DNA from: a bacterium
GTDB taxonomy: Bacteria > Zhuqueibacterota > QNDG01 > DSAB01
Direction of reading: 5' to 3'
Assembly: GCA_011388275.1 (NCBI GenBank)
Contig: DSAB01000019.1
Span: 1 to 54,106 of the forward strand
Length of the DNA stretch: 54,106 nucleotides
Shown one piece after another: positions 36,901-45,528 of the stretch (position 1 is the stretch's first letter; each line of letters opens with the position of its first letter). The position numbers and the translations under genes are program-made. The notes beneath the pieces were generated by a model. The model saw only the letters and a list, made by a program, of their open reading frames with translations, did not search any database and had not been told where the DNA came from.

Positions 36901-38881
36901 TCAGCGCTGTCGGAACATCTTCCGGGTGCAGGATGTCATTGAAATTTAGACCTGACAAATCCTTTCGTGTATAACCCAGCATTTTAAGGGCCGCCTGATT
37001 GGCGTCTATGAAACGGCCCTCGAAATCATGAATGTACACACCGTACAGAGTCCGGTTGAAAAACGCCTGATACCGGGCTTCTCCTTCGGCCATGGCCTCT
37101 TCCGCCTTCTTGCGGTCCGTTATATCACGGGTGATGGCCTGCAAACCGACGATCTTTTCGTCCTGCTTCAGAGGAGAGACATGCACTTCGGCCCATATTT
37201 GTTCTCCGCTTTTTTGAACAATCGGTATCTCGAGTCGTTTCACAGACTGCCCGATCAGAACCTGTTTGAAAAGATGCATATAACCGGTCATCTGGCCTTT
37301 GGCAAGGGCTTTTATGTGTCTGAAATGTTTTCCAAGTAATTCTTCCCGCTTATATTCCAGCATTCGAAGGACCGCGGTGTTGCATTCGATAATCCTGCCG
37401 CGAGTATTCAATATAGCGATTCCGTCGGGAGCGAGTTCGACCATATTCCGGTATCGTTCTTCGGACAGGCGGAGTTTCTTTTCGGCTTCTTTCCGTTCAG
37501 ATATATCCCGAATGACAACCAGAAACAAGGAACGACCGTTCAGTTCGATTGCAATGCACTTGACTTCCGCATCGAAGTTGTTCTTCCCCTTGCCGAACCG
37601 CCATTCAAACATAAGACTTTTCCGATCCGCTGCCTTTTCGAGTTTTTCTCTCCAGATCTTCCTGGAAAGACCGCCACCGGCCTGTTTGGCGGGCATCCAG
37701 AGAGTCAGTAACTTTCCGATGATCTGTTCCGGGGCTGCATGAAGGAGTTTCGAAGTCTGACGGTTGCAGTCAACAATTCGGTCCTTGTCTAAAATGAGAA
37801 TGCCGTCCGTCGAAGAATCAAACACCGTTTGCAGCTTCTCTTCGCTGTCTATGCGGGCCTGCTCCGCTTTTATCCTAGCCTTTCGGGTTCTCAGTGTTGA
37901 AATGCCGTATTGAAGGTCATCCGCCAGTTCCTGCATCAATTGGATTTCATGATTATCAAAGGCATTCGAACGGTTTGAACAGATTCCCAGAACACCGAAA
38001 GCATGTTCATTCTCCTTCAACGGCAGCAGCACGCCGGAGTGAATCTTCAAAGGACGGATGGTTTCTTCGGACTGGCCAGATCCGACTTTCTTGAAATCCG
38101 GAACATACAACCTGGCGCCCGTATTCAAAACCTTAATCACAGGATTGTTCTTCTCCATCCCTGTCCGCATGAGCTCTTCCAGGCAGCGGACTTTGGATTT
38201 CGGCATCCCGTAAGATGCCTGCACACTCATGCGCCCTTCTGATTTATAAGCAATCCAGGCATTTGAGTATTGTCCGACTTCGACAATAGCGCGACATATG
38301 TCCCTGATCAGTTTTGATTCCTGATCGGCCCGTACCAGAATCTGATTGCATTCACTGATCGTCCGCAGAGCGTGATTGCTTCGCTGCAGGTCGGCTTCGG
38401 CCCTCTGCCGCTCCGCGATCTCCTCCTTGAGTGACCGGGTTCTCTCATCCACAAGATCTTCCAGATACCGACGATATTTTTCCAGCTCGAGTTCTGCCGC
38501 ATGCCGGCGTATGGCGTTCTCCACGGTCATGGGCAATGTTTTCAAATAATTGCCGTCTTTGTCCTTGACCAGATACGCGTACGCGCCGTTTTTCATGGCA
38601 CGCACGGCGATCTCCTCATCACCGGCACCTGTCACAATGACAAACGGGGTTCCTTTGAGAGCGGGAATAATATCAAACGCGTCCCCGTCGCCCAGAAGAT
38701 AATCGACAAGAACGGCATCATACCGGGAAGACTTGATTTTTTCGAGCCCTTCCCGGACGGATTCTGCCAGTTCGTATGTACACGGGATTTTCTCTCTCTT
38801 GAACCACCGGTCGATGATCATTCGATCGACCTGATCATCTTCAATGATCAGAATTTTACCCATACCTGCAGGTTTTTCCAT
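33953..38881 (-). CDS. giant soluble hybrid histidine kinase with REC, two GAF and about six PAS domains
   Basis: 1642 aa, no membrane helix. Order: receiver (8-130, D60), coiled coil, GAF (about 180-350), five consecutive PAS domains (about 355-985, most closed by a DITERK-type linker), a second GAF (about 990-1150), a sixth PAS (about 1155-1275), phosphoacceptor H1282 in GGIAHDFNN, an ATPase domain with VNARDAM and GKGTGLGLS, and a terminal receiver (D1575 in IFSDVVLPD). An N-terminal receiver means it is itself downstream of another signal. The ligands are unknown. AAGGA lies 7 nt before the ATG. It lies between a broken propeller gene and the smaller paralogous kinase and probably shares a pathway with both. 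Confidence 0.93.
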   Translation of the reverse strand: MEKPAGMGKILIIEDDQVDRMIIDRWFKREKIPCTYELAESVREGLEKIKSSRYDAVLVDYLLGDGDAFDIIPALKGTPFVIVTGAGDEEIAVRAMKNGAYAYLVKDKDGNYLKTLPMTVENAIRRHAAELELEKYRRYLEDLVDERTRSLKEEIAERQRAEADLQRSNHALRTISECNQILVRADQESKLIRDICRAIVEVGQYSNAWIAYKSEGRMSVQASYGMPKSKVRCLEELMRTGMEKNNPVIKVLNTGARLYVPDFKKVGSGQSEETIRPLKIHSGVLLPLKENEHAFGVLGICSNRSNAFDNHEIQLMQELADDLQYGISTLRTRKARIKAEQARIDSEEKLQTVFDSSTDGILILDKDRIVDCNRQTSKLLHAAPEQIIGKLLTLWMPAKQAGGGLSRKIWREKLEKAADRKSLMFEWRFGKGKNNFDAEVKCIAIELNGRSLFLVVIRDISERKEAEKKLRLSEERYRNMVELAPDGIAILNTRGRIIECNTAVLRMLEYKREELLGKHFRHIKALAKGQMTGYMHLFKQVLIGQSVKRLEIPIVQKSGEQIWAEVHVSPLKQDEKIVGLQAITRDITDRKKAEEAMAEGEARYQAFFNRTLYGVYIHDFEGRFIDANQAALKMLGYTRKDLSGLNFNDILHPEDVPTALRVIDELIQAGHQKKPTQYNIRRKDGTIICVETEGALIYRKGKPWAIQGIAQDVTEKKNAVSALQKSEAKYRTLTDQLPIGIYQTTWDGRFLHANPAMACILGHSCVEDLLKTNARSYYLSDEERQAQLTQWDQSGCVNVNETEMKTFQGKKIWVHDTGQVVRDEKGGVAYFSGSIEDITERKLSEQALIENKERYQSLFNFSNDAIFLHDLKGRILDVNQKALELCGYDKAEMKSMNIMDLHPKYAMDKSREAFETIVKSGNVEFEIDFLRKDGTVLNAEVSSNRMTLQGESVVQGIVRNITEKKRAERIQSVLYEIADSANASEDLETLFKSMQKVLERILDTTNFFITLYDKENDLLTLPYFSDEKDHFTSFPAGKTLTGYVIKNDKPFLARNPEIEALVEAGEIENVGTPSQVWLGVPLKIGNEIIGAVVVQSYTDEGLYTEKDLELLQFVSGQVAQAIHRKRNERSIIERHMYLEGVLSAAPDAIVTMDSRHRIVDWNPNAETLFGYRREEVIGMDSDDLIANEASRDEAVNITKRIMTGQNVGPLETVRYRKDGTPVDVILSSAAIVVEEELIGAVSVYTDITLLKAAEKEKERMQTQLHQAQKMEAVGILAGGIAHDFNNMLTAIQGCNDIVMMQMKKDNPVYPELNEVREASIRAAELTRQLLLFSRKHPMEFIPININKTISGLLNMLKRLIGEDIQIKTDLYAGLATIWADKGTLEQVIMNLAVNARDAMPAGGELTIRTRNVVLDTETAASMPDAREGRYVCLIMEDMGTGIDKAILPRIFDPFFSTKGPGKGTGLGLSVVYGIIKQHEGWITVYSEKENGTIFKIYLPAVPVQPHEESARLSTVEELKGNRERILIIEDEESVMRFTERALSSSGYEVFTAKNAWEALEIFEKQNRRFKLIFSDVVLPDKNGIELVEELLTRKPDLEVLLSSGYTDHKSQWPVIKERGYRFLQKPYSLIELLRTVKQVIAD

Positions 38882-39009
38882 AATTTATCCTTCGGAATGT
38901 CTGAATCTTTTCTCATTCCATGAAATCCATTATTCTCGTGACATGAAAACTTTGTTTTCCGTAATCCTGAAAACCATTTCTTCTTTCCTCAATGGATACC
39001 CGGTTATTT

Positions 39010-39504
39010 CTACAGATCATTCAGGGTACCCGGCTCTGGACGTATGTAGAGCAATGTCCGCAGCGATTCCAGCCGTTCGCATTCTTTGCTCATGGATTGA
39101 AGTATCGACCTGAGATGATCGATGCAGATGGAATAGATGGAGCCCGGGCTGATGCTCGAAGGCATTCCTTCATGATACTCGAATCGGGTCAGCGAACCAT
39201 CCGGTCTGCGGCGGTATAACCCGCGGTTTGTCCCGATCCAGAGTTGCGCGAATGGATCGGCGTACAGAGAGAGAACCGCGTGTCGTATTGATTCGGTTCT
39301 CCGCCCGGTATAATTCGTGACAAAGCATCCTTCGGCGGGATTCAAGCGGGACAATCCTGCCTGGGTTCCCACCCATAAAATTCCACTGGAATCCATAGCC
39401 AGCGCGTTCACACGGTCGTGGTTGAGACTTGTGGAATCGTAGGGATCATGACGATACCGCCGAAAGACGATTCCGCGAAACACGCCGCGCATTCGTGAAC
39501 ACAT
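39010..39504 (-). pseudogene. fragment of a two-component-regulator propeller gene
   Basis: 164 aa open frame. Residues about 12-125 carry roughly two blades of the regulator-propeller type (NALAMDSSGILWVGTQAGLS and then QLWIGTNRGLYR), very like blades of the full propeller sensor immediately upstream. There is no signal peptide, no in-frame extension upstream (a TGA lies 3 codons before the ATG), no Y_Y_Y domain and no sensor or kinase part. After SPGSIYSICID the sequence no longer resembles a blade. It is probably the remnant of a second sensor gene left after duplication and deletion; a short functional protein is less likely. Confidence 0.6.
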
Positions 39505-39576
39505 GCAAATTCATTCGGACGGTGAGTGTTCTGCCGGCCATGCCACGAATTTGACTGAATGTCAATTCCATTCCCG

Positions 39577-42500
39577 TTATTCTTTTTCCTCTTTTGTATC
39601 TTCTTCCGCGTATTCGGGATAGATTGCCTTCAGGCAATCCGGACAAAGACCGTGGCTGAATTCAACATCCGAATGATTCCGAATATACTCTTCGACCTGC
39701 TGCCAATACCCGTGATCGTCCCGAACCTTTTTGCAGGAAGCGCAGATGGGAAGCATGCCGCGAAGTCTTTTGACATTTTTCAGCGCTTCTTTCAACTCCA
39801 GAATCAGTTTTTCCCTCTCCTCTTCGATGCGTTTCCGCTCGCTGATTTCCTGCTTGAGTTCTTCGTTGGTCTGATGCAGTACCCTGGTCCGTTCTCGAAC
39901 GCGCTTTTCGAGTCTCTGGCGCGACTCCTTTAATACTTTTTCAGCTTTGATCAATGTCGTGATATCGCGGCTGACCCCCACGAGTCCGATGATCTTTCCC
40001 TTGTCGTCTTTCATGGGCAATTTGCTGGTGGAGGCAATCCACATAATCTTGCCGTCGGAAGCGGGCTGTTCTTCGATTCTGTTGATCAGGCTCTGACCCG
40101 ATTCCATCAGAGCCTGTTCCGCCTTGAAAAACCGGTCGGCCGACGCTTTCGGATAAAAATCATAATCCGATTTCCCCTCCAGATCGTCGGATTTGGAATA
40201 CCCCATCCATCTCGCCTGGGCGGTGTTTACCAGAATAAAGCGGCTGTTCCGATCTTTGAAATAAATTTTGTCCGGGATGTTGTCAATAATTGTCCTTAAA
40301 AGATTTCTTTCGCGCAGCACCTGTGCCTCGGTTTCTTTTCGCTGCCGGACTTCCTGGTTCAATTGAAGATTGATCTCCTCGAGTTCCTTTTTCTTCCGGT
40401 GAATGGACCGAACCCGCAAAAGGTGGCCCGAGAAAATGAAACCCGTCAACATCAGGATTCCGATGGAACGGAACCACCATGTATTATAAAAAGGAGGCAG
40501 AACCATGATAGTCAGAGAAGTCCCTGTCTCATTCCATATCCCGTCGTTGTTGCTGGCCTTGACACGGAACCGGTATTTCCTGGCCGGTAAATTCGTGTAT
40601 GTCACAAAACGTCTGGATCCGACATAGTTCCAGTCTTTTTCCAAACCCTCCAGATAGTACGCATATTCGTTCTTTTCGGGCGATACATAGTGAAGAGCGG
40701 AAAACCCCAGCGTGAACATGGTAAACCGGTGAGGAAGTCGAATGGTTTCGGTTTCCAGAATCGACTTTTTCAGCAGGATGGTATTTTCCCATTCGCCGAT
40801 CGGCACGGTCTGGTTGAAAATGCGAAAGTCCGTGATTTGAACCGGAGGAACGATTGGATTGTCCACGATCTTTTCGGGAAAAAACCGCGTAAAACCGGCC
40901 ACGCCTCCGAAAAACATTTCACCGCTGCTGCTGCGATAAAAGGCACCGGTGTTGAACTCATTGCTTTGAATACCGTCACTGACGTCATAGTTCTTGAAAC
41001 GCATGGTTTTTGGATTCAGCCTGCACAATCCCCGGTTGGTGCTCATCCACAGCCAGCCTTTTTCATCTTCCAGTATGCCGTAAATGACGTTGTTCGGAAG
41101 GCCGTCCTCTTCCCTGTAATGCGTAAAAGTTTCGGATGCCACGTCCATGACCGACAAACCGTTCGGAGTTCCGATCCAGAGCCTTCGAACCGTGTCACGC
41201 ACGGATTCATGAATACACAGAATATTATTGTCCAGAATAGTGGATTCATCCTCCGGACTGCTCGTAAACCGGGTAAACGTCTTCGAGTCGAAATCGAGCC
41301 GGTTGAGGCCCGCTCCCCAGCATCCGACCCATAATACCCCTTCCCGGTCAAAATACGCCGTATAGGTTCGGTCACCGGAAAGGCTCGAGGGATCATCGGG
41401 TGAATGCCGGAAATGCAGAAAAGTCCCTTTATCCGGATCAAAATAATTCAAACCGCCGTTCCGCGTTCCTACCCACAGCCCGTTTCGAACAGGATCCTGT
41501 CGAATGAAATAGATACCGTCATCGCTCAGGCTGTTGGCATTATCCGGATCATGCCGGAATTGCGAAAAACCGTCCGTTTCCGGATCATACAGATTCAGTC
41601 CGCCCCGGCCGGTACCGACCCACAGCCTTTTTTTTCGGTCTTCGAGCAGACAATAAATTCTCTGATGGCTGAGGTCCCCGCCTTCAGCCGAACCGGAGAA
41701 ATAATGACGGTATCGATTTTTTTCTCTGTTATAAACGCTTAATCCGCCGGAAGTTCCGATCCATATCCGACCCCGATGATCTTTCTGCAGCGCCCATACC
41801 GTATTATGACAGAGGCTGTTTGAATTATTCGGTTCATGGCGATGGGTTATAAATAATTTGGCCGAATGGTCGATACGATTTAACCCGTTCCGGGTGCCCA
41901 CCCAGAGCCCTCCGGATCGGTCCGGTAATATGGCCTGGACCTCATTATCGGACAAGGACTGCGGATCGGAAGGATCATTCCTCATCTGAAACCATTGTCC
42001 GGACGACCCGTCGAAATGAATCAGACCCTGGCCCAGAACACCGACCCACACGGTTCGGCCCGGATCAATCCCGGCCCGTAAAGCGGTGATCCGCAAGGAG
42101 GAAAGGTTTTGACCGTCCGGAAACCGAATTCTCACGGTGTGGAAAGCAATTTCGCCTTTTTTCCTGTACGCCAGCCCGTTTTCCGTACCCACCCACAAGG
42201 TTCCGGCTTCATCAATCAAAAGCGCCGTAATGCGGTTGTCCGGCAAGGGTTCCGGATTGCCTGTTTTGGAGTAAACACGAGCTATTCTCCTGTGTACAGG
42301 ATCAAGACGATTGAGGCCGTTGGAAGTGCCTATCCAGATAAAACCCGATTGATCCATGGCCAAAGCCGTAACATGATTGTCACTGAGGGTAGACGGATTA
42401 TTCGGATCATGAGTAAAGTGTTCGAATTGATCCGTTCCCGGATCGAACCGATCAAGTCCGGTGCCGAAAGTTCCGATCCATATCACCTGATCGTTATCAA

Positions 42501-42915
42501 TGATCAGCGCGTTGATCAGGTTATTGCCCGGAGTGTTTGTTTCGTCTCTTCGATGCCGGTACCGTGTGAATCGATCCAAGGACGGCTCATAAAGATTCAA
42601 CCCTCCGCCCTGCGTTCCGATCCAGATTCGGCCCGAAGAATCCTGAACCAGACTCTGCACATAATTGTTGCCGAGACTGTTCGGATCGCGGAAATCGTAC
42701 TTGTACTGCCGGAATTCATATCCGTCATAACGGTTCAGGCCTTCCTGGGTACCGAACCACATGAATCCCATTCGATCCTGAAGCATGCAGTTCACGGAAT
42801 TCTGTGACAGACCCTGGTCTATCGTAAACAGTTTGTACCGGTATTCTTTCGATTGGACATTGGCGATGAAACACGTCGCCAGCAGCGGAAGCATGTAAAG
42901 ACATCTTTTATTCAT
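39577..42915 (-). CDS. membrane propeller sensor (regulator propeller-Y_Y_Y-TM-PAS-four-Cys) without kinase domain
   Basis: 1112 aa. A signal peptide (to about residue 22) is followed by some 14 regulator-propeller blades (about 25-690, repeats of the DxxGxxWxGT type) and a Y_Y_Y immunoglobulin-like domain (about 745-805). Then come one membrane helix (about 813-833), a coiled coil, a PAS domain (about 870-990), a second coiled coil and a C-terminal module LPICASCKKVRDDHGYW with FSHGLCPDC (C1058, C1061, C1091, C1094). This is the architecture of hybrid polysaccharide sensors of Bacteroidetes, but the histidine kinase, ATPase and DNA-binding parts are absent. It may pass its signal to the soluble kinases encoded downstream. 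AGGAT lies 6 nt before the ATG. Confidence 0.92.
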   Translation of the reverse strand: MNKRCLYMLPLLATCFIANVQSKEYRYKLFTIDQGLSQNSVNCMLQDRMGFMWFGTQEGLNRYDGYEFRQYKYDFRDPNSLGNNYVQSLVQDSSGRIWIGTQGGGLNLYEPSLDRFTRYRHRRDETNTPGNNLINALIIDNDQVIWIGTFGTGLDRFDPGTDQFEHFTHDPNNPSTLSDNHVTALAMDQSGFIWIGTSNGLNRLDPVHRRIARVYSKTGNPEPLPDNRITALLIDEAGTLWVGTENGLAYRKKGEIAFHTVRIRFPDGQNLSSLRITALRAGIDPGRTVWVGVLGQGLIHFDGSSGQWFQMRNDPSDPQSLSDNEVQAILPDRSGGLWVGTRNGLNRIDHSAKLFITHRHEPNNSNSLCHNTVWALQKDHRGRIWIGTSGGLSVYNREKNRYRHYFSGSAEGGDLSHQRIYCLLEDRKKRLWVGTGRGGLNLYDPETDGFSQFRHDPDNANSLSDDGIYFIRQDPVRNGLWVGTRNGGLNYFDPDKGTFLHFRHSPDDPSSLSGDRTYTAYFDREGVLWVGCWGAGLNRLDFDSKTFTRFTSSPEDESTILDNNILCIHESVRDTVRRLWIGTPNGLSVMDVASETFTHYREEDGLPNNVIYGILEDEKGWLWMSTNRGLCRLNPKTMRFKNYDVSDGIQSNEFNTGAFYRSSSGEMFFGGVAGFTRFFPEKIVDNPIVPPVQITDFRIFNQTVPIGEWENTILLKKSILETETIRLPHRFTMFTLGFSALHYVSPEKNEYAYYLEGLEKDWNYVGSRRFVTYTNLPARKYRFRVKASNNDGIWNETGTSLTIMVLPPFYNTWWFRSIGILMLTGFIFSGHLLRVRSIHRKKKELEEINLQLNQEVRQRKETEAQVLRERNLLRTIIDNIPDKIYFKDRNSRFILVNTAQARWMGYSKSDDLEGKSDYDFYPKASADRFFKAEQALMESGQSLINRIEEQPASDGKIMWIASTSKLPMKDDKGKIIGLVGVSRDITTLIKAEKVLKESRQRLEKRVRERTRVLHQTNEELKQEISERKRIEEEREKLILELKEALKNVKRLRGMLPICASCKKVRDDHGYWQQVEEYIRNHSDVEFSHGLCPDCLKAIYPEYAEEDTKEEKE

Positions 42916-43224
42916 GTTTTATCCTGTTTTTCTACCTGGATAGACAAGGATGAATGACCGATGTACGTTCCAATAAAAAAAAATACTCTTCCCCGCAAAG
43001 CGATTGTCATTCAACGCGAATGATGGCATTGCCTATCCTGCAAACTGCCTGCCAGAACATATGATATTATGATAACTTGATATTTTAATTATTTTCAGAA
43101 GCTTATGAATTTTCAACCGTTCGAACGCCGTCGCTTTTTTTTCAGAATGCATTTCGGCTTTTCAAATTGAATGGCTGAGGCGTATTTCGCATCACCGGAG
43201 CCATTCAGGAAGCGATCGGCCTGG
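42916..43224. other. 309-nt intergenic region, promoter and hairpin only
   Basis: AT-rich stretch between the LolA-like gene and the propeller sensor. It holds a promoter-like sequence (43088-43116) and an inverted repeat GAATGGCT (43169-43176)/AGCCATTC (43199-43206) with a 22-nt loop, 19 nt after the LolA-like stop on the minus strand, which lacks a U-tract but may end that long transcript. No gene is supported: the plus-strand frame from 43171 runs antisense through the LolA-like gene. Confidence 0.5.
43088..43116 (-). promoter_or_regulatory. putative promoter of the propeller sensor
   Basis: Minus strand TTGAAA (43116-43111), 17 nt, AATAAT (43093-43088): five of six consensus positions in each box. 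It lies about 170 nt before the ATG, a long leader, so other signals may be involved. Confidence 0.4.
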
Positions 43225-43968
43225 TCAGGAAACCGAAGCCGGTATACGATAATCCGCATAGTTCTCTTCGATGATCATTCGCACCTTTTTAATGATGGCG
43301 TTGACATAGAACCGCATCCAAAACCGCTCCAGGACAAAATAATTTCCGGGCAGCACCCTGAAATCCATGACGAACCGCATCTCCTTGACTACTCCAGGCG
43401 TTTTGGAAGGTGTCAATTCGGCCCGCACAATATCGAAGGTCTCTTTGTCGACAGCAAATGTTCCGTGCATCAGCGTGTCGCTTTCAACGGTCGAGCGGGC
43501 TTCGATCCTTCGGACCGGCCGGCCGTTCAACAGGGTATCCGGAAGCCGGCCGAACACATACAAAGGCCGGTGTTTTTCCGAAAAAGGAAGGATCTCCTCG
43601 CCGTTCATGGAAACGGAAAAACCTCTTCTTCGGTCATCCGGTCCTGCTTCTGTGCGGCGCTTCGCCTCCTCCTCCCGGAATGATTCGGTGACATCGATCT
43701 CTTCGCCCTTGTTTATCCGTACGGCTCTCATAATCTCTTCATGCCGCGTTCCCCGGTACACGATTTTCTTCTCGACGCGGGTTATCTCCTTGGGTTCCCA
43801 TTTACGGTCCATGTCCGTGCCTTGACTGATCACTCGGACTGAAAAGGAATCGTAGATCTGATAGATCTCTCGGCGCTCCTGAACGCGTATTATAAGCGTA
43901 TCGATCGGCATATCCGCATGAACGGAACCCGTTATCAGCAGAATCAGAGCCATCCGTTTCCTGAGCAT
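43225..43968 (-). CDS. exported LolA-like protein of unknown function
   Basis: 247 aa with a signal peptide (MLRKRMALILLITGSVHADM). The mature part is beta-rich with charged linkers; the second half (VDKETFDIVRAELTPSKTPG, then EMRFVMDFRVLPGNYFVLERF) resembles the outer-membrane lipoprotein-sorting (LolA/LolB-like) fold in which a half-barrel binds lipid. I cannot assign a precise family. The ATG at 43968 has AAGGGA about 5 nt upstream and starts the signal peptide; the longer frame to 44016 is not supported. It is the last gene of the long directon that ends in the 309-nt gap. Confidence 0.7.
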   Translation of the reverse strand: MLRKRMALILLITGSVHADMPIDTLIIRVQERREIYQIYDSFSVRVISQGTDMDRKWEPKEITRVEKKIVYRGTRHEEIMRAVRINKGEEIDVTESFREEEAKRRTEAGPDDRRRGFSVSMNGEEILPFSEKHRPLYVFGRLPDTLLNGRPVRRIEARSTVESDTLMHGTFAVDKETFDIVRAELTPSKTPGVVKEMRFVMDFRVLPGNYFVLERFWMRFYVNAIIKKVRMIIEENYADYRIPASVS

Positions 43969-44047
43969 GCTTCCCTTCTGGTGAAATCGGCGGATTATTG
44001 TCGGACCTGAACCCATTCGGCGGCATTTGACGTGCGTACGCCTTTTA

Positions 44048-44608
44048 TCAGAGTTTCCATTTGTTGAAGAAAAAAATTTCTTCCTGTTTTTTCAGTTTTC
44101 GAGTCCGCGGTTTCGAGGTTGCGGCCGGGTATCCCAAGGCGATAACAGCCAGCGGTTTGACCGTCCGGGGAAGATGGAAAAAACGGGCGGCTTTTTTGAC
44201 ATGAAACCAGCCGATCCAGCAACTTCCCAGTCCCAGAGCCTGAGCCTGCAGAACCAGATGTTCTCCGGAAATACCGATATCCATGACATGATAGGGAATG
44301 GATTGCAGCCCGGCAGCCGCTCCGTGCACCAGCGTGTGTTTTTCGGCACAGACAAGAATTAAAACCGGAGCTCGCATCGCCCATCGCGTGGCCCGGTAGG
44401 GCCCTGAAAACACCGTTTTACAGAAGGATTCCCTGACCGGCTCCTCATCGATCACCACAAAACGCCAGGGCTGAATGTTTTGTGCCGACGGCGCGTACCG
44501 GGCGGCTTCGAGGCATTTCAAAATGATTTCGCGTGTGACCGGTTCAGGACGAAAAGCACGAACACTGCGTCTGGTCTTGATGCATTCAAGCAATCGTTCG
44601 GATTTCAT
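44048..44608 (-). CDS. nitroreductase-family flavoprotein
   Basis: 186 aa. RRSVRAFRPEPV at the start (FMN phosphate contact), ARYAPSAQNIQPWRFVVI and GIGISGEHL-like DIGISGEHLVLQAQALGLGSCWIGWF are the family landmarks, the last holding the second FMN contact. Enzymes of this size reduce nitro compounds, quinones or flavins with NAD(P)H; the substrate cannot be told. The ATG overlaps the pyrD stop (ATGA), so the two are coupled, but the link to pyrimidines is unclear. It is not closely related to the exported SagB-type enzyme near 21 kb. Confidence 0.9.
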   Translation of the reverse strand: MKSERLLECIKTRRSVRAFRPEPVTREIILKCLEAARYAPSAQNIQPWRFVVIDEEPVRESFCKTVFSGPYRATRWAMRAPVLILVCAEKHTLVHGAAAGLQSIPYHVMDIGISGEHLVLQAQALGLGSCWIGWFHVKKAARFFHLPRTVKPLAVIALGYPAATSKPRTRKLKKQEEIFFFNKWKL

Positions 44609-45528
44609 GCGCCGCCATCCTCCATGGAACCTCGAATCGATGAAAGATCGCCGATTCCCTTTTCGTCACAGTATGTTTTGATTCCCTCGATGATTTTTAC
44701 GGCTCCGCATGGATCCACAAAATGAAGTGTCCCCGCCTGAACCGCCGTGGCACCCACGATAATGAATTCCAGGGCGTCCTGCCACGTCATGATGCCTCCG
44801 ATACCGATCAGGGGTACGGATACCGCGCGCACCGTCTGGTACAGTTTGGCAAGTGCGATGGGTTTTATCGCCGGCCCGGACAGCCCCCCCACGTGCCGGG
44901 CAAGCAGGGGTCTTCGCGTTTCAATATCCACAGCCATACCCAGAACCGTGTTGATGAGTGAAAGTGCATCGGCACCTCCTTCCACCGCCGCCTGAGCGAT
45001 CGCCGTGATATCCGTTACGTTGGGTGTCAGCTTGACGATGAGCGGCTTTACTGTTGTCTCCCGAACGCGTCTTACGACTTCCCGGGTTATTTCAGGGTCG
45101 GTTCCAAAAGCGAGCCCGCCTTTGTTAACATTTGGACAGGATATATTGACTTCCAGCGCGTCGACCCGTTCATGCGCAGCAACCTTTAAGGCGACCTTTT
45201 CGTATTCGTCCGGTGAACTTCCCGCGATATTGACCATAACAGCCGTGTCCAATGGTTCGAGAGGGAGCAATTTCTCCTTGATGAAACAATCCGCCCCCAC
45301 ATTGGCCAGTCCGATGGAGTTCAGCATTCCCGCGAAGGTCTCCGCGGTTCTCGGCATGGGATTGCCCTCCCGGGGTTCCAGAGTGATGGTTTTGGTCACT
45401 ATCCCCCCCAGTCTGGAAACATCGAAATAACCGGCGTATTCCACTCCGTAACCGAATGTGCCCGAAGCGGTCAGCACCGGATTTTTCAGGACGAGAGACC
45501 CCAGTCTCACTTGCAAGTCAACTGCCAA
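44605..45528 (-). CDS. pyrD: dihydroorotate dehydrogenase B, catalytic subunit
   Basis: 307 aa FMN enzyme of class 1B. Landmarks are KNPVLTASGTFGYG, NPMPRTAETFAGMLNSIGL, NISCPNV with catalytic C131, and GIGGI near the end. It oxidises dihydroorotate and passes electrons via PyrK to NAD. The start is a TTG at 45528 with GGGAGG 6 nt upstream, giving MAVDLQVRLGSLVLKNPV, which fits the family; the frame open to 45618 would lie within pyrK. It overlaps pyrK by 11 nt. Confidence 0.95.
   Translation of the reverse strand: MAVDLQVRLGSLVLKNPVLTASGTFGYGVEYAGYFDVSRLGGIVTKTITLEPREGNPMPRTAETFAGMLNSIGLANVGADCFIKEKLLPLEPLDTAVMVNIAGSSPDEYEKVALKVAAHERVDALEVNISCPNVNKGGLAFGTDPEITREVVRRVRETTVKPLIVKLTPNVTDITAIAQAAVEGGADALSLINTVLGMAVDIETRRPLLARHVGGLSGPAIKPIALAKLYQTVRAVSVPLIGIGGIMTWQDALEFIIVGATAVQAGTLHFVDPCGAVKIIEGIKTYCDEKGIGDLSSIRGSMEDGGA

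Noticed and set aside
39446-39646. 66-codon minus-strand frame between sensor and propeller fragment
   Set aside because: Overlaps both neighbours out of frame, basic low-complexity sequence, no ribosome site.
43169-43206. Intrinsic terminator after the LolA-like gene
   Set aside because: The 8-bp inverted repeat has a 22-nt loop and no U-tract, so it is noted only as a hairpin within the intergenic entry.
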